Below, piece by piece: positions 1 through 9,371 of a stretch of 64,000 bases of DNA (positions within the stretch are counted from its first letter, which is position 1; the number at the start of each line of letters is the position of its first letter). Made by a program: the position numbers and the translations under genes. The notes beneath the pieces were generated by a model that made no database searches, was not told the origin of the DNA, and saw only the letters and a program-made list of their open reading frames with translations. This stretch comes from Rodentibacter genomosp. 1 (GTDB lineage Bacteria > Pseudomonadota > Gammaproteobacteria > Enterobacterales > Pasteurellaceae): assembly GCF_001999285.1 (NCBI RefSeq), contig NZ_MLHN01000007.1, positions 1-64,000 on the forward strand, given 5' to 3'.

Positions 1-573
1 CCGGAGCCGGAAGAGCCTGCTAAACCAGAGCCTGAAGAGCCTACTCAACCAGAACAGGAAGAGCCTACTCAACCAGAACAGGAAGAGCCAGTTCAACCAG
101 AACCTGAAGAGCCGGTTCAACCAGAGCCGGAAAATCCTGTTCAATCAGAGCCGGAAAATCCTGTTCAATCAGAGCCAGAGGAACCTGTTCAACCAGAACC
201 TGAAAAACCTGTTCAACCAGAGCCTGAAAATCCTGTTCAACCAGAGCCTGAAAATCCTGTTCGACCAGAACCTGAAAAACCTGCTCAACCAGAACCGGAA
301 GAGCCAGCTCAGCCAGAGCCAGAAGAGCCGGCTCAACCAGAACCGGAAGAACTTGCTCAACCAGAACCGGAAGAACCTGCTCAACCAGAACCGGAAGAAC
401 CAGTTCAACCGGAGCCGGAAGAGCCTGTTCAACCAGAGCCAGAGGAACCAGCTCAGCCAGAGCCGGAAGAGCCTGTTCAACCAGAACCTGAACCTGCTCA
501 GCCAGAGCCAGAGGAACCAGCTCAGCCAGAGCCAGAGGAACCAGCTCAACCAGAACCGGAAGAGCCGGCTCAA
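1..573 (+). repeat. 24-bp tandem repeat coding for a Pro/Glu octapeptide
   Basis: Twenty-four consecutive units are readable in frame, starting at 1, 25, 49 and so on. Twenty-three are 24 bp; the one at 481-501 is 21 bp and has lost one Glu codon. The protein unit is P-E-P-E-E-P-A-Q, varying at positions 1, 3, 5, 6, 7 and 8 (for example K or N at 5, V or T at 7). The array continues beyond the left edge. Every unit is a multiple of 3, so gain or loss of copies changes length without shifting frame. This is probably a stiff, extended, acidic spacer. Confidence 0.93.
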
Positions 574-3500
574 CCAGAGCTGAAACAGCCTAATATCACC
601 TTAAATAATGTAACGGAAGATAATGTTATCAATCAGGCAGAGCGCGAATCGGTGATTAATTTGTCCGGTACAACGGAAAATGTACCGGATGATACGTTGA
701 TTCGTATTCAAATTGGCGCAGAAACAGTAACCGCTAAGGTGACAAGTAATGCTTTTAGTAAGGATATTGACGGTTCTATCTTAGCTGACAATACCAAAAT
801 CACCGCAAGTGTTGAGGTGAGAGATACAATAGGCAATGTAGTTTCTGCTCAGGTGGAAAAAGATTATATTGTGGATGTGGAACCACCAAAATTAGATGTT
901 ACGATTGATCCGATCAATCAGGGTAAGATTCTAAACTTGGACAATGCAGAAAGTGGCTTAGTGTTAAGCGGAACAATCAGTTTTGAAGAGAATGTCATCG
1001 TTGAAAAGGTTGAGGTACGTTTTGGTCAGCGTAACGAATCTGCTGTGATAACAGGGAATAAATGGACCCTAAATGCCTTTGGTGGTGATCTTATTGACTC
1101 GGAAGATAAACAGGTTAGTGTTGAGGCGTTCGCTCGAAATTTGATTGGTAATACCGCTTCTGCTAGCAAATCTCAAGATTATTCGGTTGATATTACCCCA
1201 CCAACAGTGACACTCAGCCTAAATGATTTGACTGATGATAATATTATCAATATTCAAGAAAGCAAAGAAAAGATTACTCTTTCCGGTAGTGCAAAGGGTG
1301 AGTTTAATGTCAATGATGTTGTGACATTAAGTGTAGGCGAACAGGTGATTGGTTCGACTCAGCTATCTGCACAAGGTGAGTTTAGTCTTGAGGTTGATGC
1401 AAGTAAACTCGTTGCTGATCGTGAAGTTAAAGCAACCCTAACAACTCAGGATGAAGCAGGAAATTCTGCTAGTGTCACAACAACTAAAGCCTATGATGTA
1501 GATTTGCATATTTCTCAGCCGGTGATTGTCCTTGATCCTATTGCCAATGATGACTTCTTAAATGTAACAGAAGCCAAAGAGAAGGTGCTTATAAAAGGAA
1601 GTATGACAGATGCGATAGATGGTACCGTAGTGAATATTGTCATTGGTTCATATCAAACTACAGCCGTCGTGACAAATGGGCGTTTCAGTGCTGAGGTAGA
1701 GAGTCAAACATTAATCGAAAATCGTACCGTCTCTGCTAACGTTTCTGTAACCGATCAGGCAGGAAATTCGGCTGAAGGTTCAGTGAGCCGAAATTATGAT
1801 GTTGATCCAAATCTAAGTGCAAGCATTGATATTACGCATATTGGTAATGCATTCAATACAGAATTGGCTCAAACCAGCCGTATTAGTGGAACTGTTGAAT
1901 TCGATGGTCTTTATGCTTTAGGGCAAAATGCAAGAATGATTCGGGCCGTGAATATTGTAATCGGTGATAAGACTTATACGACGGGATTTGACGGTAAGAA
2001 CAAGTCATTCTATATCGATATCCCAAATTCAGAATTGGCGGCGTTAAATGGTCAAACGGTAAGTACTAATTTCTTGAACCGAAAAACACAAGCAGAATTG
2101 CCTTATACCATGATTTCAGATAACGATCCTATTAATTTATTTGAAGTGGTTTACGATTTAACAAAAAATGACGATGGTAGCTATACGATGACGCCTAAGG
2201 GGGAATTCTATGGCGGAGTCAGACCTGAAATTAAGGTAAAAAATGTTGTATTCGATAGGGAAGTGCTTGAAGATAAAACAGTTGGTAAGCAGGCTGAAAC
2301 AACAGAAATTCGTGGTAAGGTAGATGGCAGTGCAAAAGCCGGTGATACTGTAAATATTAAAATCGGTAATGATGTGCTTGAAGCGACAGTGCAAGCCGAT
2401 AATACTTTCTCAGTAAATGTTGAAAATGAAAAACTCCTTGGCAATAACCGAGTTGTTGCGACACTGAAAACACAGGATATTGCAGGTAAACAAATTGAGG
2501 TAACAGATAGCGAAAGCTATATTACCCCAAGTGCGGTCAATTCTGAGTTTGTTTCTCAACACCAAGATCTCGCAAAATCAGCGCGTAAAATCGATCATAC
2601 AAAAGAGGAATATAATTTCCCTTATTTTATTGATGGTATTCTGTCATCTACTAATAATTTAGGATTTAATCGTTCCTATCCTGTAGGTGGCACGAAAGAG
2701 CCTCTTACTATTCGTTATTATTTTATGACAGCTGACGAAGCTAAAAGCCTGCCTCTTGAGGGAGAAAATTATATTTCAAGTTATGAATCGGATTATACAG
2801 ATGTAGAAAAAGAGACTATCCGCTTCTCTTATCGACAAATTGAGCAATATACTAATATAAAATTTGTTGAAGTTGATAGTGCCGACAAAGCCGATTCAAG
2901 GATTTATAAAGCGGCTATGAAAAGTTTAAATGGCGGTTTGGTAGGTGGAATAGCTAACAGCGGTGGACATCTTGCACTAAATAGTGCGCCATTAGAGGAA
3001 AATCAAAATAATCCTAGACTTAAAGCTGATATCTATTATACGAATACTCACGAAATTGGTCATAATCTTCAATTAGAGCATTCTGCTGGTCGAAATGGTT
3101 TTAATTATGAAGATACGGCAGAATTTACCGTGGAATCATACAAAACCGTGGCTGAAGGCATACAAGGCGCCATTGTCTCTCGTTATAGCTTCCCACGCAT
3201 ATTTGATTTAGCGGCATTACATTATCGTTATGGCGTAAATCCTGAAGCCCGTAAAGGTAATGATGTTTATGGTTTCAAAGATTACAATGCGTTAGAAAGT
3301 GATGGGGCATTGTATATTTGGGATGGGGCTGGAGTGGATACCTTTGATGCGTCTAATGAGAAAATGGGGGTTAATGTGAATTTAACACCGGGTTCATGGA
3401 TTTATCGTGGTGATAAGTTAAATGCATTTTTGGTGGCTGAAGGAAAAGAAAGTATTAGTAAGCATCAGTATTTTGGATTGGACGAAAATACAACAATAAA

Positions 3501-4386
3501 TGGTCAATTTGTTCATGATCTACCTTTCAAAGAGGGGGTATCATTAGAGTTTCTTGAAACTTGGCTAACAGGATTATCATTACAAGGCGTGCCTAAAGAG
3601 ACGATTGATGCAATAAGAAAGCAAATATTTTTGACTGAGAAAGAGTTCATGCAATATACCAAAGATCAAGCATTTATTGGATTTGGTACCCAAATTGAGA
3701 ACTTGGTTGGATCCGATTATGACGATGTGCTAACAGGTAACAATGCGGATAATAATATCCAAGGTGGTAAAGGCAATGATAGGATCCATGGAGGAGCCGG
3801 TAACGATTTCTTAGATGGTGGTTTGGGTGACGACACGCTGTATGGTGGCACAGGTGATGATACTTATGTTGTCGCTCAAGCGGGTGATCAGGTCATTGAA
3901 TTAGCAAATGAAGGAACGGATACGGTATTCAGCCATATTGATTACGTCCTACCGGACAATGTGGAAAACCTCACCTTACTTGGTACAACCGCAACCAGTG
4001 CCTCAGGTAATAGCTTGGATAATGTGATGACCGCCAATAATATTGGTAACACTCTCAATGGTGGGGCAGGTAATGATCGCTTAATCGGTGGCTTAGGTGC
4101 CGATACCCTTACTGGTGGTGAGGGAAGTGATACTTTCGTTTTCCAAACCGCACTCAATGGCAATGTGGATACTATCACTGATTTTGGTGCAGGTGACAAA
4201 ATTGCACTTTCTAGTGTTATTTTCACTGCTTTGAAAACAGGTAGTATCAGCGATCATATCAAATATGATTCAGAGAGCGGTAAACTCTTCTATGATGAAG
4301 ATGGTAGTGGTATCAAAGATGCGGTACATTTTGCCACGCTGAATAAAGGGTTGAACATTGAACAAACTCAATTTGAGATTGTATAG
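1..4386 (+). CDS. RTX-type secreted protein with Ig-like modules and a serralysin-like M10 domain (5' end outside window)
   Basis: The frame is open from base 1 to the TAG at 4384-4386, giving 1461 residues, so the start lies upstream; the first in-window GTG at 652 is internal. Order of parts: Pro/Glu repeats (about 1-191), about six Ig-like modules of roughly 100 residues (about 198-840), a zinc metalloprotease-like domain (about 880-1140) with H-E-I-G-H at 1017-1021 and a third His at 1027, a serralysin C-terminal region, and RTX nonapeptides of GGxGxD type near 1244-1290 and 1351-1380. There are no cysteine clusters or membrane segments. RTX proteins of this kind leave by a type I secretion system and fold on binding calcium; the transporter genes are not in the window. 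The active-site surroundings are unusual (see findings), so it may act as an adhesin rather than a protease. Domain family is clear; substrate and function are not. Confidence 0.85.
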   Translation, partial: PEPEEPAKPEPEEPTQPEQEEPTQPEQEEPVQPEPEEPVQPEPENPVQSEPENPVQSEPEEPVQPEPEKPVQPEPENPVQPEPENPVRPEPEKPAQPEPEEPAQPEPEEPAQPEPEELAQPEPEEPAQPEPEEPVQPEPEEPVQPEPEEPAQPEPEEPVQPEPEPAQPEPEEPAQPEPEEPAQPEPEEPAQPELKQPNITLNNVTEDNVINQAERESVINLSGTTENVPDDTLIRIQIGAETVTAKVTSNAFSKDIDGSILADNTKITASVEVRDTIGNVVSAQVEKDYIVDVEPPKLDVTIDPINQGKILNLDNAESGLVLSGTISFEENVIVEKVEVRFGQRNESAVITGNKWTLNAFGGDLIDSEDKQVSVEAFARNLIGNTASASKSQDYSVDITPPTVTLSLNDLTDDNIINIQESKEKITLSGSAKGEFNVNDVVTLSVGEQVIGSTQLSAQGEFSLEVDASKLVADREVKATLTTQDEAGNSASVTTTKAYDVDLHISQPVIVLDPIANDDFLNVTEAKEKVLIKGSMTDAIDGTVVNIVIGSYQTTAVVTNGRFSAEVESQTLIENRTVSANVSVTDQAGNSAEGSVSRNYDVDPNLSASIDITHIGNAFNTELAQTSRISGTVEFDGLYALGQNARMIRAVNIVIGDKTYTTGFDGKNKSFYIDIPNSELAALNGQTVSTNFLNRKTQAELPYTMISDNDPINLFEVVYDLTKNDDGSYTMTPKGEFYGGVRPEIKVKNVVFDREVLEDKTVGKQAETTEIRGKVDGSAKAGDTVNIKIGNDVLEATVQADNTFSVNVENEKLLGNNRVVATLKTQDIAGKQIEVTDSESYITPSAVNSEFVSQHQDLAKSARKIDHTKEEYNFPYFIDGILSSTNNLGFNRSYPVGGTKEPLTIRYYFMTADEAKSLPLEGENYISSYESDYTDVEKETIRFSYRQIEQYTNIKFVEVDSADKADSRIYKAAMKSLNGGLVGGIANSGGHLALNSAPLEENQNNPRLKADIYYTNTHEIGHNLQLEHSAGRNGFNYEDTAEFTVESYKTVAEGIQGAIVSRYSFPRIFDLAALHYRYGVNPEARKGNDVYGFKDYNALESDGALYIWDGAGVDTFDASNEKMGVNVNLTPGSWIYRGDKLNAFLVAEGKESISKHQYFGLDENTTINGQFVHDLPFKEGVSLEFLETWLTGLSLQGVPKETIDAIRKQIFLTEKEFMQYTKDQAFIGFGTQIENLVGSDYDDVLTGNNADNNIQGGKGNDRIHGGAGNDFLDGGLGDDTLYGGTGDDTYVVAQAGDQVIELANEGTDTVFSHIDYVLPDNVENLTLLGTTATSASGNSLDNVMTANNIGNTLNGGAGNDRLIGGLGADTLTGGEGSDTFVFQTALNGNVDTITDFGAGDKIALSSVIFTALKTGSISDHIKYDSESGKLFYDEDGSGIKDAVHFATLNKGLNIEQTQFEIV

Positions 4387-4401
4387 TTCAGTGTAAATAG
4401 A

Positions 4402-4429
4402 AATGAGGCTTTGTTAGCCTCATTTTATT
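4402..4429 (+). terminator. Rho-independent terminator of the RTX gene
   Basis: A perfect 9-bp stem (AATGAGGCT at 4402-4410, AGCCTCATT at 4416-4424) with a 5-base loop and a T-rich tail lies 15 bases after the stop codon. Confidence 0.8.
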
Positions 4430-4495
4430 GACAGCGTTGTGGGGAAGCGTTTTAGTCACTTTAGTGTCTTTCTCCAAAGTTTAAACTTATTATTT

Positions 4496-4540
4496 AAGGA
4501 CTGAATCCGATAGGTTGTTGGATTCAGTCCTTTCTTTTGG
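4496..4540 (+). terminator. Second strong hairpin with T-rich tail
   Basis: A perfect 13-bp inverted repeat (4496-4508 with 4520-4532) with an 11-base loop is followed by TTTCTTTT. It lies about 70 bases beyond the first terminator. It could be a back-up terminator for the RTX gene or the end of a small RNA; no gene explains it. Confidence 0.65.
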
Positions 4541-4632
4541 TTTTCATCTCGTGCTTTTGCACTATGGTGAATCTTTGAATTGTTCGTTGATCTAGTGTAC
4601 TTTGTTATCCTCTCCCTACCAATTTATGCTGT

Positions 4633-4662
4633 TTTACGGTATTCTATGTCGCATTTTATAGG
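4633..4662 (+). promoter_or_regulatory. Possible sigma-70 promoter of leuS
   Basis: TTTACG at 4633-4638 and TTATAG at 4656-4661 are 17 bases apart, about 45 bases upstream of the leuS ATG. Both boxes depart from consensus, so this is tentative. Confidence 0.3.
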
Positions 4663-4706
4663 GTAAAAATGCCGCTAAAAGTGCGGTCAAAATTTAAGGT
4701 GATTTT

Positions 4707-7295
4707 ATGCAAGAACAATATCGTCCCGATATGATCGAGCCAAAAGTTCAACAATACTGGGCAGAAAATAAAGTCTTTAAAGCGATTAAAGATGTAAATA
4801 AAGAAAAATATTATTGTCTTTCTATGTTCCCGTATCCATCCGGTCGTTTGCATATGGGGCATGTGCGTAACTATACGATTGGTGATGTGATTTCACGTTA
4901 TCAACGTATGAACGGCAAAAATGTATTGCAACCGATTGGTTGGGATGCTTTTGGTTTGCCGGCGGAAGGGGCGGCAATTAAAAATAAGACGGCGCCGGCA
5001 AAATGGACATATGAAAATATTGAATATATGAAAAACCAGCTCAAAATGTTGGGCTTTGGTTATGATTGGGATCGTGAAATCGCAACCTGTAAATCGGAAT
5101 ATTACAAATGGGAACAATGGTTTTTCACTGAGCTTTATAAAAAAGGTTTAGTGTATAAAAAAACCTCAACCGTAAACTGGTGTCCGAATGATGAAACCGT
5201 ACTTGCCAACGAACAAGTCCATGAAGGTTGCTGTTGGCGTTGTGATACGCCTGTGGAACAAAAAGAAATCCCTCAATGGTTTATTAAAATCACGGATTAT
5301 GCCGAGCAATTATTAGGCGGTCTGGATAATCTTCCGCAATGGCCGGATATGGTGAAAACCATGCAACGCAACTGGATCGGACGTTCCGAAGGGGTAGAAA
5401 TTACCTTTAATGTAAAAGATAGCGATGAGAAGGTGGCTGTTTACACCACTCGTCCTGATACTTTTTACGGCGTAACTTACATGGCCGTGGCGGCAGCTCA
5501 TCCGCTGGCGACACAGGCGGCAGAAAATAATCCTGAATTAGCAAAATTTATCCAAGAAATCAGAAATGTTAAAGTTGCAGAAGCAGAGCTTGCAACGATG
5601 GAGAAAAAAGGAATGGCAACGGGCTTGTTTGCTATTCACCCCATCACAGGAAAAGAAATACCAATTTGGGTAGCAAATTTTGTATTAATGCATTATGGCA
5701 CGGGAGCCGTCATGGCGGTACCTGCACATGACCCACGTGATTATGACTTTGCCAGCAAGTATGATTTACCGATTTTACCGGTGATTGAACCCTTTGATGG
5801 CAGCAAGTGGGATTATAGCCAATCCGTGTTTGCTGAGCACGGTATATTGATTAACTCTGAGGAATTTAATGGCTTAGCGTTTGATGCTGCATTTAACGGC
5901 ATTGCCGATAAATTGGAAGCAATGGGCGTGGCAAAACGCCAAGTGAACTACCGCTTGCGTGATTGGGGGGTATCCCGCCAACGTTATTGGGGCGCACCAA
6001 TCCCAATGCTGACTCTTGAAAATGGTGATGTGGTGCCTGCACCGTTGGAAGATTTACCGATTATTCTACCTGAAAATGTCGTGATGGATGGGGTGAAAAG
6101 CCCGATTAAAGCCGATCCAAACTGGGCAAAAACCACCTTTAATGGTGCACCGGCGTTAAAAGAAACGGATACCTTTGATACCTTTATGGAGTCTTCTTGG
6201 TATTATGCCCGTTACACCTCGCCAACCTTTGCAGAAGCCATGTTAGATAAAGAGGAAGCGAATTACTGGTTACCGGTGGATCAATATATAGGCGGTATCG
6301 AGCACGCTACCATGCACTTGTTATACTTCCGTTTCTTCCACAAACTTTTGCGTGATGCCGGGTTTGTCACCTGCGATGAACCGGCAACCAAATTATTATG
6401 TCAAGGTATGGTGCTTGCCGATGCCTTCTATTACACCAGCCCGACTAACGAACGTATCTGGGTCAGCCCAACGCAAGTTACCCTTGAACGTGATGAGAAA
6501 GGTCGTATTATTAAAGCAACAGATCCGGAGGGGCGTGAACTGGTGCATTCAGGTATGACCAAAATGTCGAAATCGAAAAACAATGGTATCGACCCGCAAG
6601 AGATGGTAGAAAAATACGGTGCGGATACGGTTCGCTTGTTTATGATGTTTGCTTCCCCGGCAGAGATGACACTTGAATGGCAAGAATCCGGTGTGGAAGG
6701 GGCGAAACGTTTCTTGGGTCGTGTGTGGAACTTGGTGTATCAATACCAACAAAACCCAGCAAAAACGGCATTAAATGTGACCGCACTTTCAGCGGATCAA
6801 AAAGCCCTTCGTCGTGAAGTGCATAAAACCATTGCCAAAGTAAGTGACGATATTGGCCGCCGCCAAACTTTCAATACTGCGATTGCAGCAATTATGGAGT
6901 TGATGAACAAACTCACCAAAGCGTCATTGGATAACGAGCAAGATCGTGCGGTCATGGCGGAAGCATTGAGTGCGGTAGTGCGTATGCTTTATCCAATCAC
7001 ACCGCACATTTGCTTTGAGTTATGGCATGCCTTAGGCAATGAAAAGAGTATCGACACCGCAGAATGGGTGAAAGCTGATGAAGCAGCGATGGTGGAAGAT
7101 GAAAAGCTCATTGTTGTTCAAGTAAATGGTAAAGTACGTGGCAAGGTGACGGTATCAGTCAATGCAACTGAGCAGGAAATTAAGGCGATTGCTAAAGCAG
7201 ATGAAAATGTTGCTAAATTCCTTGATGGTATGGAAATTGTCAAAGAAATTTATGTGCCACTTAAAATGGTGAGTTTTGCGGTAAAACCTATGTAA
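4707..7295 (+). CDS. leuS: Leucyl-tRNA synthetase
   Basis: Cytoplasmic class I aminoacyl-tRNA synthetase that charges tRNA-Leu with leucine using ATP. The product is 862 residues, close to the family norm of about 860. The HIGH signature appears as H-M-G-H at residues 49-52, following F-P-Y-P-S-G-R. The KMSKS signature is intact at about 618-622 (M-T-K-M-S-K-S-K). The insert between them is large, as expected for the CP1 editing domain, and the C-terminal domain ends in the usual valine-rich stretch. The ATG has an AAGG ribosome site about 7 bases upstream. An uptake signal sits immediately before the gene. In E. coli leuS is followed by lptE and holA; here a decayed toxin-antitoxin pair lies between leuS and lptE. 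Confidence 0.97.
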   Translation: MQEQYRPDMIEPKVQQYWAENKVFKAIKDVNKEKYYCLSMFPYPSGRLHMGHVRNYTIGDVISRYQRMNGKNVLQPIGWDAFGLPAEGAAIKNKTAPAKWTYENIEYMKNQLKMLGFGYDWDREIATCKSEYYKWEQWFFTELYKKGLVYKKTSTVNWCPNDETVLANEQVHEGCCWRCDTPVEQKEIPQWFIKITDYAEQLLGGLDNLPQWPDMVKTMQRNWIGRSEGVEITFNVKDSDEKVAVYTTRPDTFYGVTYMAVAAAHPLATQAAENNPELAKFIQEIRNVKVAEAELATMEKKGMATGLFAIHPITGKEIPIWVANFVLMHYGTGAVMAVPAHDPRDYDFASKYDLPILPVIEPFDGSKWDYSQSVFAEHGILINSEEFNGLAFDAAFNGIADKLEAMGVAKRQVNYRLRDWGVSRQRYWGAPIPMLTLENGDVVPAPLEDLPIILPENVVMDGVKSPIKADPNWAKTTFNGAPALKETDTFDTFMESSWYYARYTSPTFAEAMLDKEEANYWLPVDQYIGGIEHATMHLLYFRFFHKLLRDAGFVTCDEPATKLLCQGMVLADAFYYTSPTNERIWVSPTQVTLERDEKGRIIKATDPEGRELVHSGMTKMSKSKNNGIDPQEMVEKYGADTVRLFMMFASPAEMTLEWQESGVEGAKRFLGRVWNLVYQYQQNPAKTALNVTALSADQKALRREVHKTIAKVSDDIGRRQTFNTAIAAIMELMNKLTKASLDNEQDRAVMAEALSAVVRMLYPITPHICFELWHALGNEKSIDTAEWVKADEAAMVEDEKLIVVQVNGKVRGKVTVSVNATEQEIKAIAKADENVAKFLDGMEIVKEIYVPLKMVSFAVKPM

Positions 7296-7304
7296 AATGA
7301 AATA

Positions 7305-7332
7305 AAAGGCTCGCTTGACGAGCCTTTATTTT
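7305..7332 (+). terminator. Rho-independent terminator of leuS
   Basis: The 9-bp stem AAAGGCTCG/CGAGCCTTT (7305-7313 with 7319-7327) has a 5-base loop and a T-rich tail, and starts 10 bases after the leuS stop. It separates leuS from lptE-holA. Confidence 0.85.
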
Positions 7333-7348
7333 AAGATTAGTGGAGATT

Positions 7349-7764
7349 ATGCAAGATATGTTGAAATATCAAGGTAAAGTAGAACTTTGGGGATCAAAAG
7401 CAGCAACACGTTTGGCTTTTAATCGTGGACTTATTCAAAATGGAGAAGTATGGTTAGAGATGGTTGAAAGCCGTAATTAACTGTTCACACTTATGATAAA
7501 AATATTCTAAAAAAATATCCTGAAGTTGAACAAGCCATTATTTATGGTTCAAGAGCGAAAGGGGCTTATCGTGAGAGAGCAGATATTGCTCTCTGTCTTA
7601 AAGGGAAAAATTTAACTCATTCAATACTTAGGAAAATTTGGTTGGATTTAGATGATTCAAATTCACCTTATTTATTTGATCCCTTCATTTATCACGAGTT
7701 ATCCAATCTGAATTTAGTTGAACATATTGATCGGGTAGGAAAGGTGTTTTATCAGTGTATGTGA
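7349..7764 (+). pseudogene. Remnant of a HEPN/MNT toxin-antitoxin pair fused by deletion
   Basis: Frame 2 from the ATG at 7349 gives 43 residues (M-L-K-Y-Q-G-K-V-E-L-W-G...) up to a TAA at 7478-7480. This looks like the first part of a HEPN nucleotidyltransferase-binding protein. After a one-base frame change the text continues T-V-H-T-Y-D, completing the R-N-x-T-x-H-T-Y-D signature of HEPN proteins. It then passes directly into a minimal nucleotidyltransferase with Y-G-S-R-A-K-G and A-D-I-A-L, ending at TGA 7762-7764. The D-I-D metal-binding pair of intact MNT proteins reads D-I-A. So most of the HEPN C-terminus is missing, the frame is broken and the catalytic motif is damaged. Family assignment rests on motif recognition. 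Neither product is likely to be active. Confidence 0.7.
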
Positions 7765-7845
7765 TAAAGATATCTTTTGATGGTAAAGGGTTTGTGCTAG
7801 AGTAGTGAACAATTTTTGTCGTTTTACATAACAGGAAATTTTAAT

Positions 7846-8337
7846 ATGTTGAAGAAATCTGTTGTACTTTTTGTATTCTTTTTAACTGCCTGTGGCTTGC
7901 ATTTACAAAATGGTGCATTAATTCCACAAGAATTACATACTCTCACTTTTGAGAGTGCTGATCCTTATAGTGAAATGTCAATGGCCATGCGTCGCCAACT
8001 CTTGGCAAATGATATCCATCTTGTCAATGCGACACAGGGCGTATCGGTATTACGCCTCAATAAGCAAACGATGAGTGATGAAGTTTCTTCGATTTTCAAA
8101 GGGGGACGTGAGGCGGAAAAAATCCTTATGTTAGAGGTGGAGGCTAGTGTCCGTTTAGCCAATGGCAAAACCTATCCAATCAGTGCGAAAGTCAACCGCA
8201 CTTTCTTTGATAACTCTCGTGCAGCCTTGGCTAAGGCCGGGGAACGTGATGTGATTTGGAATGATATGCGTGAACAAGCCGCTCGCCAACTCATCACTAA
8301 AATGGTGGCATTACAAAACCAATTAAAAGATCAGTAA
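7846..8337 (+). CDS. lptE: LPS-assembly lipoprotein LptE
   Basis: LptE is the outer-membrane lipoprotein that plugs the LptD barrel and helps place lipopolysaccharide in the outer leaflet. The product is 163 residues. The ATG at 7846 is chosen over a longer reading from 7816 because it follows an AGGAAA ribosome site and directly gives a lipoprotein signal peptide: K-K, a hydrophobic run, then L-T-A-C with the lipidated Cys at 16. The mature part follows the LptE/RlpB pattern, including the F-K-G-G-R-E-A-E-K segment. The stop overlaps the holA start by one base (TAATG), so the two are translationally linked, as in E. coli. Confidence 0.9.
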   Translation: MLKKSVVLFVFFLTACGLHLQNGALIPQELHTLTFESADPYSEMSMAMRRQLLANDIHLVNATQGVSVLRLNKQTMSDEVSSIFKGGREAEKILMLEVEASVRLANGKTYPISAKVNRTFFDNSRAALAKAGERDVIWNDMREQAARQLITKMVALQNQLKDQ

Positions 8338-9371
8338 TGAATCGTATTTTTCCTGAACAATTGCCTCATCATCTTGCTCAAGGGTTAGCCAAGGTTTATT
8401 GCTTGGTTGGGCAAGATCCGCTACTGCTTACTGAAAGTGAGGAGAGTATTTATCAAACTGCTGTTCAGCAAGGTTTTGATGAAAAAAATGGGGTACAAAT
8501 TGACAGCCAAACAGATTGGGCGACATTGATTGAATCCTGCCAATCAATGGGGTTATTTTTCACTAAGCAACTCCTCATTCTTAATTTACCGGAAAATTTG
8601 ACCGCACTTTTACAAAAAAATCTGCAAGAATTAATAAGTGTATTAAATGAAGATGTACTCTTGGTTCTGACGATATCAAAGCTTGCCAAAACTTTAGAAA
8701 AACAAGAATGGTTTTTGACATTGAATCAATATGAGCCGAAAGCAATACTGGTAAACTGCCAAACACCAACGGTTGATAATTTACCTCGTTGGGTAAAAAA
8801 TAGGACTCAAGCGATGGGATTAATGGCTGATAACGAAGCCATTCAACAACTTTGTTACAGCTATGAAAATAATCTGCTTGCTCTTAAACAAGCCTTACAG
8901 CTCTTAGATTTACTTCACCCTGATCATAAATTGACTTATAACCGTGTGATTGCCGTTGTGGAGCAATCTTCAGTATTTACGCCCTTTCAATGGATTGATG
9001 CACTACTTGCCGGTAAAGTGAATAGGGCTAAACGCATTTTGGCTGGATTACAGGCAGAAGAGATACAACCGATCATTTTATTGCGCACTTTACAGAGAGA
9101 ATTACTTGTTTTACTTGAACTCACAAGACCTCAGCACCCTATTCGTATCACTGAGGCGTTACCGTTCCAAGAAGTGAAATCAGAATTTGATCGTCTCAAA
9201 GTTTGGCAAAATCGCCGACCGCTCTTTTTAAGTGCGATACAACGATTTACCTATCAAAAACTTTATGAAATTATTCAAGAGTTAGCCCATATTGAACGGT
9301 TGGCTAAACAAGAATTTAGCGCTGATATATGGGCTAAATTAGCAGATTTATCGGTGAAAGTTTGCCTCTAA
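8337..9371 (+). CDS. holA: DNA polymerase III delta subunit
   Basis: Delta is the clamp-loader subunit that opens the beta sliding clamp. The product is 344 residues, matching the E. coli length of about 343, and begins M-N-R-I-F-P-E-Q-L. The N-terminal AAA+-like fold lacks a Walker A motif, as is normal for delta. The start overlaps the lptE stop by one base. An uptake signal (8601-8610) lies inside the coding region. The TAA at 9369-9371 touches the mutT stop on the other strand with no spacer, so neither gene has room for its own terminator here. Confidence 0.93.
   Translation: MNRIFPEQLPHHLAQGLAKVYCLVGQDPLLLTESEESIYQTAVQQGFDEKNGVQIDSQTDWATLIESCQSMGLFFTKQLLILNLPENLTALLQKNLQELISVLNEDVLLVLTISKLAKTLEKQEWFLTLNQYEPKAILVNCQTPTVDNLPRWVKNRTQAMGLMADNEAIQQLCYSYENNLLALKQALQLLDLLHPDHKLTYNRVIAVVEQSSVFTPFQWIDALLAGKVNRAKRILAGLQAEEIQPIILLRTLQRELLVLLELTRPQHPIRITEALPFQEVKSEFDRLKVWQNRRPLFLSAIQRFTYQKLYEIIQELAHIERLAKQEFSADIWAKLADLSVKVCL

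Larger units (their letters stand above)
4387..4706. other. Intergenic region between the RTX gene and leuS
   Basis: No gene is seen in these 320 bases. They hold two hairpins (listed separately), a possible leuS promoter and one uptake signal at 4678-4687 just before leuS. Confidence 0.8.

Noticed and set aside
169-573. 134-residue open frame on the minus strand, rich in Leu, Trp, Phe and Arg
   Set aside because: It is the reverse reading of the 24-bp repeat array; the repeat has no stop in that frame, so it stays open without coding meaning.
1-573. CRISPR array
   Set aside because: Units are contiguous with no spacers, and they code for an in-frame octapeptide.
652-654. GTG as the start of the RTX protein
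   Set aside because: The same frame is open through the whole repeat upstream to base 1, and there is no ribosome site before the GTG.
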